A stretch of 64,000 nt of DNA from Heterocephalus glaber (GCF_000247695.1 NW_004624795.1:8226003-8290002), one strand, 5' to 3'; numbered from the stretch's first letter, positions 11,640 through 23,265 are shown. Made by a program: numbers and translations. Notes: generated by a model not told the origin, from the letters alone.

Positions 11640-12290
11640 GATGGGGCCCAGTGACTTTATTTTAGCAAGCGACAAAGGAAATTCTGATTGTTCCAGTCAC
11701 CCACTTTATTGCCACAAACGAATCCTGAGGAAGAGCTGAGGCTAAGAAGATGAGCTTTTCTTCCTTTATTTACATCAGTGGAAAGCAGGCAACAGGGGAA
11801 CATCTGTCCATGCATAGCCCGCCTGTTCAGGTCTCTGTCCACCAGCCACTTCCACTTGTTTCCCTCTTCCTCTTCCCTTGGTGGAGCTGCTGCAGCACTG
11901 GCTTTGGTATGTGCTGATCTTTCACTGAGCACCTTAACTTTGGAAGGTTATTTTTGGAATAATAATAATATCTCAGTCAGCTGCATGGGACCAAACTCCT
12001 GATGCCAGTGCACCAGCTGGTTTTCCAAACAAGCCTGTTCAGTGACCTTGCACGGAGGATACAGTTATGATTTGAGACTGTAGGTGCCAGGTCTTTCCTT
12101 AGTCCCCTCATCAGTTCTTCTTAGGCCACTTATCATCTTCTTTCCACTTTGTACCTGATCCAAAGCACTTTAGAGCTGTCTCTGGTAATGGCCTCTTCTG
12201 CTCCATCAGCTGATGTAACAGATATTGCCGAACTTTTTCCATTTTCCTCTATAAATCTTCAAGACTGCAAAAGCACCATAATATGCCAAT
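11640..12290 (-). other. GC-richer transcript-like segment with poly(A) signals
   Basis: This stretch is clearly less AT-rich than its surroundings. On the minus strand it has three AATAAA motifs near its low-coordinate end (complements at 11656-11661, 11705-11710 and 11765-11770). It also holds a 43-codon open frame from 12242 to 12111 beginning MEKVRQYLLHQ and ending KWPKKN, preceded by a TGCTTTTGCAG acceptor-like motif. A second, 91-codon open frame covers 11657-11932. I see no A-tail or target-site duplication and recognise neither peptide. It could be an old processed pseudogene, the last exon of a non-coding transcript, or chance composition. Confidence 0.35.
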
Positions 12291-12714
12291 AGAATGCATC
12301 TCACAGTAAAAGAAAGCACTTTGTGCACTTAGCAGCTTACAATTTTTGCAGTTGAGCAATCAGAAGAAGAGTCTTCATCTAGTTTCATTTAAAATCATGG
12401 GAAAAATCTACCATTGGGGAAATGTGAACCACATGCTCACCTATGGAAGGGTGAGTAGTATTTTTTACCAAGAAAAAGAGAGTAGTAGAGATACTGCTGT
12501 GAGAGCCTCATAAACTCAGATGCATAATGATGATTGCTAACAAGACCCACAGAGGGTTCTCTAGTAGCCTGTTTGCTTCTCCTACCATGGATCCTTCCCT
12601 TTTGTCACTGGTGCTGGATGACACTGGGTTCTTCACTTAAACAGGTACATTCGGGGGGAAGCTAAGTATTCCTCACTGTTTTATCTTCTAGATTCAGAGT
12701 CATGATATAGTATA

Positions 12715-12940
12715 GTAACTGAATACCCACTCTGCATGAGACAGTTTGCTATAGACTTGCAAAGATTATCACATTAATTCTCACAAACACTCTATGAGAT
12801 GATGTTTTTCATAATCTATTTAAAGATAAACAAGCTAAGAGACTAAATTACTTGGCAAATGTTACACTGTTCATACGTGGTGAATGTAAAATTTAAATGC
12901 AGGTCTTGATTTCAAGCCCAATAGTTAAACTGGTGATTCT
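12715..12940 (-). repeat. MIR SINE
   Basis: Antisense MIR landmarks in order: AATTCTCACAAACACTCTA, AAGATAAACAAGCTAAGAGA, and GGTCTTGATTTCAAGCCCA. Most of the element is covered. Confidence 0.65.
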
Positions 12941-13194
12941 TACATTAAAATGAAATATTTGGATATTTCACTTACATGATTCAATAATTACATATCTGAG
13001 TCAGAAATATGGTTATGGTTTATATTTTACTGTAATTGGAATATTTCTCCGTATTTGGTGCTGCCATTTATTGGCACACACATGGACATCTGACAATGAT
13101 AGAGGAAGAATCAGTCCTCATCACCTTTGCCCTCATTTTATCCCAGGATAATGCAGGGATAGATTTTTCTTATGAACAGAATTAGCAACAGATA

Positions 13195-13395
13195 GCTTTG
13201 TGTGGATAAAGTGTTTTATTTCTATTATCACATTTTATTCTCACAACAATTACATGGAATATGTTTTATAATTATGAAAGTTTTATAAATAACAAAATGG
13301 AAACTGAGTAAATAACTCGATGTTCTCTCTGGTAGATTAAGAGATAGGATTAGCCCCCAGGCTGACTTGAGAATTGAGGATTTTCTCTATGATGT
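13195..13395 (-). repeat. MIR SINE
   Basis: Diverged antisense copy with ATTCTCACAACAATTACATG, AATGGAAACTGAGTAAATA and GGATTAGCCCCCAGGCTGAC. It lies 250 bp after another minus-strand MIR but looks like a separate insertion, since the core is repeated. Confidence 0.6.
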
Positions 13396-14099
13396 TGTAT
13401 TACCATGTTTTTTAAAACAATTTAAAATCCAGGAAGATCATGGTTTTCCACTACTCTGAGCTACATTCCAAATCTGACGTTAACATTCAAATTTGTGAAC
13501 TGATAAGCTTTTGGATTGTCCAGCAAGCCGACTGAATCCAGTTCAGTTTTGGAATTAACTGAATATCCTGTTGATATTAAAAATTCTATTGTCCTTTAAA
13601 ACAATGCTTCTTGTATCATTGGGCTTTCTCACTTAAAAACCTACATTACCCACTCATTTAAAATTTAGATGCTAATAACCAGCATGTTCTTCTAATAAAA
13701 GCAATAGGAATGAGCCTTCAAGGACATATCAACAATGCCTAGCCATCTGGAACTGATTCTTTTGGTAGCAACTTCCTTTCCACAAAAATACATAATATGA
13801 ATTAGTTTTTTCACTTGCCAAATGTTATATCCTAAAATAAAGAGATTTAATTTTCCAAGTAGAATTATGCCTGATAACTGCTGGTTTCTGGTTTTAATTT
13901 ATGGACAGATTGTATTCATTAAGTAGTTTCTTCATTCTCTGCTGACTCTTCCCTTTAATGGAGGAAAGAGTTAACAAGACAAGTTACTAAACTCCTCTTA
14001 ATCTTCCAGTGGTGATCCATACTCTAATTTTGGTCTCTATGCAGCAATCTGCTGTCTGTTTTTGTAAATGAAAGAACTGAAGACTTTCAAAGTCAATTT

Positions 14100-14700
14100 C
14101 TGAGAAATTTTAATACACATTTCCCACATTAATGACACTAAGGAAAAGATTGATTTTCACACTCTACTCAGGGATCTCACATATGTCAAACAAAATAATA
14201 TGAAAAATATAAATATAAATCTGAGCTCCTGAAAATCCTGTGTATCTTAGCAAACATTAACATTCTGGACAATATATTATATTGTCTTAGGGGGCCTATT
14301 GTCATGAAATTCTACAGAACGCATTACACTAATCTCCATAAATAGCATGTTTATTTTTATGGGGCTATCATTTAGCACATAATAATAAATCATGCTTATT
14401 AAAATATTTAGACACAATTACACTCTTCAAAACTCTGAGTCTGTTCAGGGGGCAGCAAGTTTGCAGTTATTTAGGTGAAGATCTGTATTGTGTGCTGGAA
14501 ATTGTAGTTCACATCTTATAGTTGCATAGTTTGCTTGGTCTTTGAAACTCACCATCAGCTGGATTTTGTGATTGAATTTTATTGTGCGTATGCAGCCAAA
14601 ATTGTCAGTTTTTCATTAGTAAAAACAGCACTGCTATGTTCTACTTTGAGGATGTGGGAGACTCAATTGCATCATTAGTTTGAATATAAAATCCTCGTAT
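14100..14700. other. Repeat-free AT-rich stretch, possible conserved non-coding element
   Basis: No transposable element recognised. It is dense in homeodomain-like and forkhead-like words (CATTAATGA, ATAAATCATGC, ATGTTTATTTTTATGG, TATTTAGGTGAAG) and has no useful open frame. Such text is typical of developmental enhancers in gene deserts, but this is an impression only. Confidence 0.25.
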
Positions 14701-14864
14701 AAGACATCATTTTAAGAGTTATCTCCATCAGAAGATAAGAGAAATAATTAAAAAGAGAAACAACTTTCCAATAGTCCAAAAAAGGAGAAGTACAGTAACT
14801 CCACTATTGATTTTTCACTAGATTATGTGTTCAGATCTATTGATGCAAAAAGGGCTATGGAAAA

Positions 14865-15065
14865 GCCTAGGTTTACATTCAACTCCTTATATGGCTCTTG
14901 CCAGTTATGGCAACTTTACTATTCTAAGTCACATTCTTTATGTGTAACCTGAGATGGTGACGTGTCTATTTCATGGTTGGCATGTGAATCAAATGAGGCA
15001 TCCAGACAAAATTCCTACACTCACTACTTAGCATAAGACAGACACTCAACACATGCTAAATTTGA
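14865..15065 (+). repeat. MIR SINE
   Basis: Sense MIR order: GGTTTACATTCAACTCC, GCAACTTTACTATTCTAAGT, TAACCTGAGATGGTGACG and ACTTAGCATAAGACAGACAC. Confidence 0.55.
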
Positions 15066-15069
15066 GTAT

Positions 15070-16460
15070 ATGAAAAGTCAACATTTGCTAACATTAGTTT
15101 GCTAGATAGAACCTTCACAAAGACCAAACAGGAAATGTTCAAAATTCACTGTTTGATAGTAGATGGAAGGAGTTACACGAGTATGTGTTAAGACATAGGT
15201 GGGCTGAACATACCCTCATCATGTCAAGGAGGAATTGCATTATATCAGGACTTTTTTCCCTTCTATCCTTCATCCCTCAGAGGAAAATCCTTCTAAGGTG
15301 ATATTCTGGAGTAACCACCTTCCCACGTCCAGAATACAGTTTAGGAGACCAGAGCCATCTGCAGTAAGCCTCAACATGGAAATGACACAGAAACACTTCA
15401 GAGAAAATGCATGAAACTCTCTTTGAAAACCTCCATGTCCTACAACCTGAACAATAGTTCCAGCCTTTTTGTTCAGGTCTTATCTGATCCTTGGAGATCC
15501 AAGGAAGCACAGGCCAAGCACACAGTCAGATCTTTAACTTCCCAGAGGTGATAGAGGGAAGAGATAGAACACTGTATTGAAATATGTAATAAAGAACAAA
15601 TTTGCAGACTAATATGGCAATAGGACTCATGCAAAGATTAGGCAATGCTTAACAACACTTGTGATTGTATTTATGATAAAGTTCAGGGCACTAAACATAA
15701 ACCTCTTACAGAGCTTGTCCTTATATATGATAGAAATTAGAATTTGGTCATGTTTTTCTGAGTGACAGTGATCTTCTATATTCTTAGTTTGAGCCCCTGC
15801 CCACCCCCCACCCCCACCTCCCAATAACAGCCTACAAGGACTTGTGCTTAGGACATTTATTTGGAAGCTGACTACAAGAAGCAGAGGTTAATGAGGAGTA
15901 GAGGCAGCAGGGCTTGGAAGGGAGGCAACACAGGAAAGAGCGCAGCAGTGAGTAGAAACCGTGGAGCTCTATTCCACTGGTATTCTCCAAGGAACTGGGT
16001 AGACACATCTCAGAATTGGCTCTGGATGGACTGAAGAAGCAGGCACTGGTATTGATCTGCTACCTTCTGTCACTCTTTTGATGCTGGTTGCCTCTGGGAG
16101 CAGCATTCGATCAGTATTTTTCTAGGCTGCTCCACTGTGGTAAAGCAAATTCCTGGGGAGCAAAAGAAAATCCTAGGAACTGAAAGTAAATAAAGATGTA
16201 AGATTCAGATGGACAGCAGCCAGGATGCGTGAGGAGAGTTCACCAAAGATGCAGAAGAACAAAGAGCCAAGAGCAAATGTGCCAGCTGCTCACTCTGTGT
16301 GGCAGCGTACTTGAAGCTGTGTGACCACACATGGCCCTGTGATCCTTTATATGTGTATATGCATATTTGCAAAAATATTTGTCATTGAAAAACTGTGAGA
16401 CAAAACAGTTGTATACCTCTCCTCTCTCATAGCCTGCTCACTCATTCTTCACAGTTCCAT
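15070..16460. other. Unassigned DNA, part possibly an old repeat
   Basis: 15840-16340 is GC-richer (GGCAGCAGGGCTTGGAAGGG, CAGCAGCCAGGATGCGTGAG) and reads like an old LTR or LINE remnant, but I cannot name it. A CCCCCACCCC-type run at 15800-15822 produces a glycine-rich artefact frame on the minus strand. Confidence 0.4.
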
Positions 16461-16464
16461 TCAC

Positions 16465-16700
16465 TTGTCTTTTATTTAGGAAAGCCTTCCTTCATACTTA
16501 TAACCAGCTCTGATTTATCTTTTTATGCATTCACAAGTAATCTATCTTGCTATAATAGTGACACTAATTAGAGTTGTGCTTTTATAATGAATTGTGTGAA
16601 CATTTAATAAGCATTTTTCTCTTCTATGAGGATCAAAGATTCCTGAAGTCGGGAATCAATGCCTAGCAGAGGGCTTCATTCCTAGAATCCACTAAAGAAA
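16465..16700 (+). repeat. L2 LINE 3' fragment
   Basis: GGAAAGCCTTCCTTCATACTT followed by GGATCAAAGATTCCTGAAGTC and CCTAGCAGAGGGCTTC follows the order of the L2 3' end. Old and diverged. Confidence 0.45.
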
Positions 16701-17515
16701 CTTATAGTCAGTGAATAACTTTTAAAGAGCACTTACCCCAAGAAGAAGAAGGATTTACAGTCAATCATAAAATAGGATGATAAGTACCATTTAGTAATTA
16801 TGAATTTTGTGGGAACCTAAAAGAAAGATAAATAAATTGCATCTGGCATGAAAAAGGTAATTATCAACACTGCAGATATCTAAAGAGAGCTGATATTAGA
16901 ACCACGCATGAAGTAATACAGGATCTTTAAGAGAAGGAGGGAAATATGTGATTTAAAAGAAATTCAGGAATTTATTCACTCTGCTCAGTAGGGGCCAAAT
17001 GGCTTTCATTAAGTATATTGTTGAAGATTTACATATAACATTTGCACATATATGTTTTACATGAGTGTTTATGTACATCCACACATACATGTGATATATA
17101 TGTTACTGAGTAAAAATAAATCTTGATTGATAGGCAGTTTCTAAATGGGACCAATATTATAAGTACCCTTTGAAAGGGCTGTCAGACAATTTTGACAAAT
17201 TTAATTAAATAAAGGGTCATTTTGGTTTGAAATTCAATATAAGCCATGCGGTAAAGCTCATTATCCATTATAAAGGAGTTATGGAGTAAGGCGTTTAAAA
17301 AGAGCTAACTCAAGATCTGTCTTGGATCATATCTAGTGTGCATTTAAAGGATAATTTTCAATATGATTCAAGCACTGTTAATGCTATTAGCTTATTTGGT
17401 AAAAGGACACAAAATAAATAAATAAGCAAATCTGAGTACCACTGTAGGGTTTCTGTCCCGTGTTTAATTTTCTGAATCACTAATTGCTATAAACACAAGG
17501 CTTTTTGTTCCACAA

Positions 17516-17815
17516 AACGACTATGTTGAAATTCTAACCTCTAAGAACGTTACAAGGTGGGATCTTTGGGGAGGTGACTATGGGGGTAGAACTCTCATGA
17601 ATGGAATTAGTGTTATTTCAAAAGTACCCCAATAGACCTGACTGATTTGTCCCTTCCACCATGTGAAGCATGGAGGCGTGATCTATGAACTAGGATATAA
17701 GGCTTCACCAGACAGTGAATGCATTTGTACCTTGATCTTGAACTTTCAGTCTCCAAGAATGTGAAAATTAATTTCTGTTTTTCATAAGCTACTTAATCTA
17801 TAATTTTTTTTGTAG
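17516..17815 (+). mobile_element. ERVL-MaLR LTR (MLT1/MST-like)
   Basis: The MaLR order is clear: ATGTTGAAATTCTAACCTCT, GGTGGGATCTTTGGGGAGG, CTCATGAATGGAATTAGTG, CTTCCACCATGTGAAGC, CACCAGACAGTGAATGC, CCTTGATCTTGAACTTTC, and AGTCTCCAAGAATGTGAAAA. A solo, diverged LTR without internal sequence. Confidence 0.8.
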
Positions 17816-18092
17816 TAGTCCAAAGAAGCAAGAAACAACTCAATACATCTTCCCAAAATGTGCTATTCTTTAGGGCACAAATGCTTAGTAGTGGTAATTT
17901 TTAATAGGTTTATTAATGGAGAAAGGGATTCATCGCATAGTATGCTGCTGTTTTGGTCATTGGTATCACAAGTTCCAACATGGGTGGTAGAGAAAGGAAA
18001 TTGTCCTTGGTCAAGAGACAAAACTACCAAATGTTTCACCTGAAACGTACACAGAGGACAAGGAGACAAGAGAAGAGAGCAGAATGGAAGGA

Positions 18093-18240
18093 AATTGAGC
18101 TTTATTGAGCTCATAGCCTGTGTTAGGCACAGAATGCATTAGATATTTCTGGCAACCTCTAACCTGTAGGTGCTAAAATTTTATAGCAAAGCATAGGACC
18201 GAGGAATAGCTGAATGATTTACCTATGTATGCATCATATT
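18093..18240 (-). repeat. MIR SINE fragment
   Basis: Begins GAGCTTTATTGAGCTCATAG with GTGTTAGGCACAGAATGC, as in the antisense MIR end. It decays after about 150 bp; remnants around 18420-18490 may belong to it. Confidence 0.55.
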
Positions 18241-18589
18241 TCCCATCCAGGCATCCAAAATAAACCAGTAATAGAGATTAAAAAAAAAAAAACAGCAAAT
18301 TTTTCTTGCAAAGACAGCTTTAAGACAATGCCTCTGATTTCTCCTTTCTATCAAACCGTTATGCATGTGTACTTACTGCTCATATGGAAATTCTGAGGTT
18401 GTTCCTGCCCATTCAAGATAGATAATGACCAAAGCCGCATGGCAAAAAGTAGAAGAGCTGACCCAGGGCTCGAATTTTTCTCCAGAGATCATCTTTTTTC
18501 TGTTGAATTTGGGACCTTGATCTTATCGCAGATATCTTTTACTCAATAAGCATCTATCCTTTTGCTCACACATACATTTTTATAAGCCG

Positions 18590-19255
18590 GAAAGATTTGT
18601 TTTGATTAACAAGGATGATGCACTGGGGTCAAAAGCTAGTACTATTAGCATGACATTTTAAATTATGTAACATGATTGCTTATAGGAAATACAGCCCCTT
18701 GTATAGACTTATGATGCCTGCCGTGTCATGCAATTAAAAAGTTCCAGAAAAGCATTCTCAGCATGTCAAATTCCTGAGGCTGATTTATGGGATTATAACT
18801 TTTCCTCCTTTGTGATTCAATTAAAGAATTTTACACTAGGCTATTATAGGTTTTAGACTCCAATCATAGTTTGGATGCTGAAATATTAGATTAGTGTGTG
18901 ATCTGATTATAAAGAAACTGAATTTCTTGTTTGCAAGGGACAGTAATTAAAGCTGCAAACACAAGAAGCAGTTATCTAAAGACCTGTGTGAAAGGGATGG
19001 AAGATAAAAATGAATAATGTCAATGTGCAGTTGATTTCTGGATCCTGCAGATAATTCAGTGTAGAAATGTAGCACTGGTGACAAGTGACTTGGATTTTAA
19101 TCCAGGGATTGAATTGCTGCCATCATTAATGATGTGAGGAAATAAAACAAATTAATAAGGACCTGGAGCTAATCCAAACAACTTCTGGTTACAGGTTCTC
19201 AGAGCCAGAGCCCAGTCTGGCATTACCTATAAGGTTCTATCCTTTGCGCGCCTAT
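18590..19255. other. Repeat-free stretch, possible conserved non-coding element
   Basis: About 650 bp without recognised repeats or open frames, with motifs such as TTATGGGATTATAAC, CAGTAATTAAAGCTGCAAAC and ATCATTAATGATG. CpG is nearly absent except GCGCGCC near 19247. Enhancer-like by inspection only. Confidence 0.25.
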
Positions 19256-19769
19256 CTAAAGGATAATGAATGCTTTTCCACCAATAGCTAGAAAAGAGTT
19301 TCAACCATCTTGCAAGAGGAAAAAGAAAGGTTCACCAGCATTAGTATCTGAGTTTGGCTGGTAGTTATTTCAGGAGGAAATATGTTTTCTTTTGCGTTGA
19401 CATTTAGTTTTATTTTTGATATTTGATGGTGAGGAGAGTTAAGCCAAATTGAATGATGTGGGCTGGGCATTAAAAAATAGCAACTTGTCTTCATGAAAGG
19501 TAGAGGGTAAAGGCAGTCAAGCATGAAGACCAAATAAATCTTTAAATGATGCAATAAAAGAAGGATAACTTAGAGATAATATGTTTGCCATGGCCCATAG
19601 AGATGTCAACCTTCTACCTGTGGAGATGGATAAGAGTCTGCTTAATGGAGAAATACAATTTTGAAAGAATAATGGCCCACGCTGCTTACAAAAGCAACAA
19701 ATGAGTGATGCACTGATAATGTAAACTCAACTCCGTTCATTCTTAGAGTTTGCTATAAGACTGACTGCA

Positions 19770-20130
19770 CCTCCATCAGGAGAGAATACTGCTTCATTTC
19801 TGGCCCTCATTTTCCCTTGCCTGGCCTACTGTAATAGTCTCCTACCTGGTATTCTGGCTCCTTGTCCAAATACACCCTCCAATCTGTTCTTTCTGTCACC
19901 ATCATAATCTTCTTCACACCTAAATTTCAAGCCATTTCCATGCTTATAAACACTTTAAAAACTCCCATTGGTCTACAGGATAAAATCCCTTGGGATTTTC
20001 TTGGGATAAAATGTTGTCAGTAGTATGGCCCTAGGATATGTCCCCAGTTTCCTCACTCACTGCTCTGTACCTCACTAACTACATTCTAACCATCCTGACT
20101 TATTTAAGACTCTCTTTGGGGGCCATGCCG
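19770..20130 (+). repeat. Ancient LINE fragment, L2-like
   Basis: CTGTAATAGTCTCCTACCTG, CCTCCAATCTGTTCTTTC, AAAACTCCCATTGGTCTACA with GGATAAAATCCC, and later CCTCACTCACTGCTCTGTAC are features I associate with an L2-type mammalian repeat. The family name is not certain. Confidence 0.5.
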
Positions 20131-20245
20131 TTTTTCATTTTCATGTCTTAGTGTATAAAGCACTGTCAGTCTAAGTAACCCTGTTGAGTCTAGAAGGCAC
20201 ATCTATATTTCTCAGACATTATTTCCCAGGGAATTCTCCCATTTG

Positions 20246-20345
20246 CAATCTTGGGCAACTTAGCAACTTAGACCCTGCCTTAAAAAGGGTCCTGGGGATA
20301 GAGTTCAGTTAGAAGGCCCTGGGTTCAATCCCTAATGTGGGAAAA
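20246..20345 (+). mobile_element. Truncated B1-dID SINE
   Basis: Starts in the B1 right arm (GGGCAACTTAGCAACTTAGA), crosses a short linker and continues into a deleted ID half ending GGGTTCAATCCCTAATGTGG. An ACA/CAA microsatellite follows directly and probably grew from its tail. Confidence 0.75.
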
Positions 20346-20372
20346 ACAACAACAACAACAACAACAACAAAA
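20346..20372. repeat. (ACA)n microsatellite
   Basis: Eight ACA/CAA units directly after a B1-dID; most likely derived from its tail. Confidence 0.92.
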
Positions 20373-20539
20373 AGATTTTTGTACAGATTTGAGTTTGACA
20401 TTTCCTCTTTAGTTATGCCTTATTTTGAAGCTTAATACTCATGCAAAGCTTTCTTCATAATGAAAAATTTATTCCTTTCTGTGTATAACTTTAAATAATG
20501 CCACAGGAAGGTGATCCTTGCACGCAAGAGGAGATATAT

Positions 20540-20649
20540 NNNNNNNNNNNNNNNNNNNNNNNNNNNNNNNNNNNNNNNNNNNNNNNNNNNNNNNNNNNNN
20601 NNNNNNNNNNNNNNNNNNNNNNNNNNNNNNNNNNNNNNNNNNNNNNNNN
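20540..20649. other. Assembly gap (110 N)
   Basis: A run of 110 undetermined bases. Left flank GAGATATAT and right flank TATTTATGTATC followed by alternating TA-rich DNA suggest the gap is an unsequenced TA microsatellite. Open frames spanning it are meaningless. Confidence 0.95.
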
Positions 20650-20700
20650 TATTTATGTATCTATATTTAAGTATATATACATATATATTTATGTATAATG
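20650..20700. repeat. TA-rich microsatellite beside the gap
   Basis: Degenerate TATA/TATG repeats that continue the sequence presumed lost in the gap. Confidence 0.7.
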
Positions 20701-21719
20701 AAAGTAGTCCATCAATATGAGAAATGTTAAACTAATTGAGTCAAGGATGGGATACCACAGAGCCATCAAAATAGAGATTAGATCAATAGACATCAACATA
20801 GATAGGTTAGGTCTGAAAAATAAGATGTTGATTAAAAAATGTTGGAGTTACAATAGCACCATCAAATGATATGCATATATACGAAATGAATATATAAATG
20901 TGTTTGTGTTTGTGTGAGAGAAAATGAGGAGACACCATGAATCAACGGTGTCTCAATGAATTAATCCTTCTAATTCCTAGACCCTTTCTTTGCTAATTTG
21001 TCTAGTATTTAAAATTTATTAGTAACTTTAAATTAATATTTATGATGATCAGAATATGTAGAGCAAAATTTGAATGTCCCTGCCCACAGGTTTCCATGAG
21101 AGGTTAAACAAGACAATTCTCTGCCTTACTGTATTACTTTGCATCCCATCTTCGAGTATTCTCTTCATGGTATATTTAGGGTCACATTTTTGTATTTTTT
21201 AGGGGATAATTTTGCAGATTCAAATGTTCTGTAAGTGTAGTGCTAAAATGCTGTCTAGTATTTCTATCATAGGCAGGCTGCAATGTGCCCTGCATGGAGA
21301 AAATGCACATGTTAAATAAGTTCTGTTCAGGCACAAGTCATAGTGCTGTAGGGTATGAATTTAATTTTAACAAGTTAAAATTATATATTACATAAATTAT
21401 CCTTAAATAGAAACAAACATAAATTTTTGTATTGATTGTGACCAGAGGCTCAAGAAAACCTAACTACAAATAACGAGGATTAAATATATATGTATATATT
21501 TCAACAAAATTTATATAAACCTCAAAAACACTTTGCTGAATAAATGGATACAGATCTGTCTAGGAATGAAGTGAAACATATAGGTTGCATATATAATGAA
21601 TTAAAAATACAGTTGGCTATGGTAAAATGGAGAAGCAAATGGGATTGAGCAGAGGAAGAAAGGATTGATGTTTATATTGTAAAATTTCCTTCATTCTTTT
21701 TGAAAACAATTTGTAGCCA

Positions 21720-21725
21720 GAAGAA

Positions 21726-21757
<32 letters not shown>

Positions 21758-21845
21758 AGAAAGCAAAAGGAAGGAAGGAAGGAAGGCAGGAAGGAAGGAA
21801 GGAAGGAAGGAAGAGAAAAAAGATGTAAGAGGCAAAGGGAAAAAA
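21720..21845. repeat. Long purine tract: (GA)n, (GGAA)n
   Basis: About 125 bp with almost no pyrimidines on the plus strand: GA repeats, then AAGCAAAAGG, then GGAA repeats interrupted once by GGCA, then A-rich. Two minus-strand open frames reading poly-Ser/Leu/Phe across it are artefacts of composition. Confidence 0.95.
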
Positions 21846-22009
21846 AAGAAAATGAAAATGATGATTATCTGTATTTCCATCTTCCCAATTTGGTTTCTCA
21901 AGCACTGGCCATCTCTCCCATATGTTGCTCATTTTATAACATGAAACATCTTTAATGGGTAAAAAAAGAGCTGGAACACTGGATCCCCACTGTGTCTCAG
22001 CCAGACCTG

Positions 22010-22215
22010 CTACTGCTCTCTCCTAGATCCCATCTACAAGAATGTCCACTACATGTTGTGCCTGTGACCTGCCTTGTGTATGCTTCTCCCATGTATAATG
22101 CCATTCAGCTGTAATTCCCTGTCTATCAAATATTACCCGCTTCTCAACACTCAGTGATGTCATCTCTCCTTACTTTTCCACTTCAGAATTACAGCATATA
22201 TTAGTGGTCATACAA
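22010..22215 (+). repeat. Ancient LINE fragment, L2-like
   Basis: GCTGTAATTCCCTGTCTATC, AACACTCAGTGATGTCATCT and TCAGAATTACAGCATATATTA resemble the region just before the L2 3' end. It stops where the Tigger-like element begins. Confidence 0.4.
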
Positions 22216-22248
22216 CTTTTGCTTTAGATTCTCATATTATTTACATTA

Positions 22249-22435
22249 CAGTGGACCCTCAAGTTAGAACTGCCTAGAAATTCTAACAATTTGGGTTAAT
22301 TAGGTTACTGGAAAAGTCATCTGACTCTTGTTATCTATAGCATGTACCTAGATCTCCACTGTATTGACTTACAACCAACTTGAGTTACAACCAGCCCTCA
22401 GAAACTGATTGAGTTGATAAATCAAGGGTCCACTG
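22249..22435. mobile_element. Tigger-like MITE with TA target duplication
   Basis: A 187-bp element with terminal inverted repeats: CAGTGGACCCTCAAGTT on the left and, as complement, CAGTGGACCCTTGATTT on the right. A TA dinucleotide lies directly outside each end, as expected for Tc1/mariner-type insertion. Sub-terminal parts are also partly complementary (AGTTAGAAC and ATTGAGTTGATAAATC). No coding capacity. Confidence 0.78.
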
Positions 22436-22899
22436 TACTATATCCAGTGATTTTTCTTATAAAATTGAAAATTTCTTGAAGAGAAGACCATGGCCCTTTC
22501 CACTGAAAACTCTTATTTAATAGATGTTCCATTTCTGAAAACAGCATAGAAATTACATGTGAACAACACATACACATGATATACAGTCCCTCCATTCCCA
22601 GAAAACTAAGAATTCTGAAAATAAACTCTGATAATTATTTCTAACACTTTGGGCATAATCTTTGCTAATGTATTCACTTATGTTTTATATTCTTCTTTTC
22701 TTTTATAAATTACATTATCGGTGTGTAAGTATCATAAACATATAATTGAACCCAAAGATTCATGGCTTTTGCTGCTGGTAGTATAAGAACTTGTTTAATC
22801 ATGCTTTCTTTGATTCTATATTTGCTATTTGGCAACTATTCATCACTAGGCTAATTATGTTAGTTGTATTTTCTCTTATGCTGTATTTTGGATGCTCTG

Positions 22900-23265
22900 G
22901 TATTTGTGAGCCTTACAGATATGAAGAGATATACTACCCTTGCTCAAGTTAGCTAATTCCTAAGATAATAGAAGTTTTCCCAGGTCATGCAAATCAGCCA
23001 AAAGAGAATGTACACTCTTAGATACTTCCTTAGGTAACTCTCATACATCAAACTAATACTTCTCTGACCATAAATTGCACCTGCCAACTAGTGAACAATC
23101 CCATAATGCAGCACTCTCAGGAACTATACAAATAAGCGGGTCCTAACATGGCTGTGATTCCTGGCCTTATCCTTTTTGGGAAACTCCAATAAAGGCTGCA
23201 CTTAAGCCTGTTCTCCACTCTGTTCTGCCTTTGGTTTCCACCAGTGGCTGTACCGGTTTTATCAC
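22900..23265 (+). mobile_element. Probable ERV LTR, boundaries uncertain
   Basis: The right end has an LTR-like order: TATACAAATAAGCGGG (TATA-like), GAAACTCCAATAAAGGCTGC (AATAAA at 23188-23193), a short U5-like stretch and an ATCACA end at 23265. The left end is not defined. No gag or pol remnant is seen nearby, so it would be a solo LTR. Confidence 0.5.

Noticed and set aside
20498..20720. Open frames spanning the run of N
   Set aside because: Unknown bases do not support a reading frame.
21617..21932. Two minus-strand frames rich in Ser, Leu and Phe, resembling a low-complexity or membrane protein
   Set aside because: They are translations of the (GA)n/(GGAA)n purine tract in two registers.
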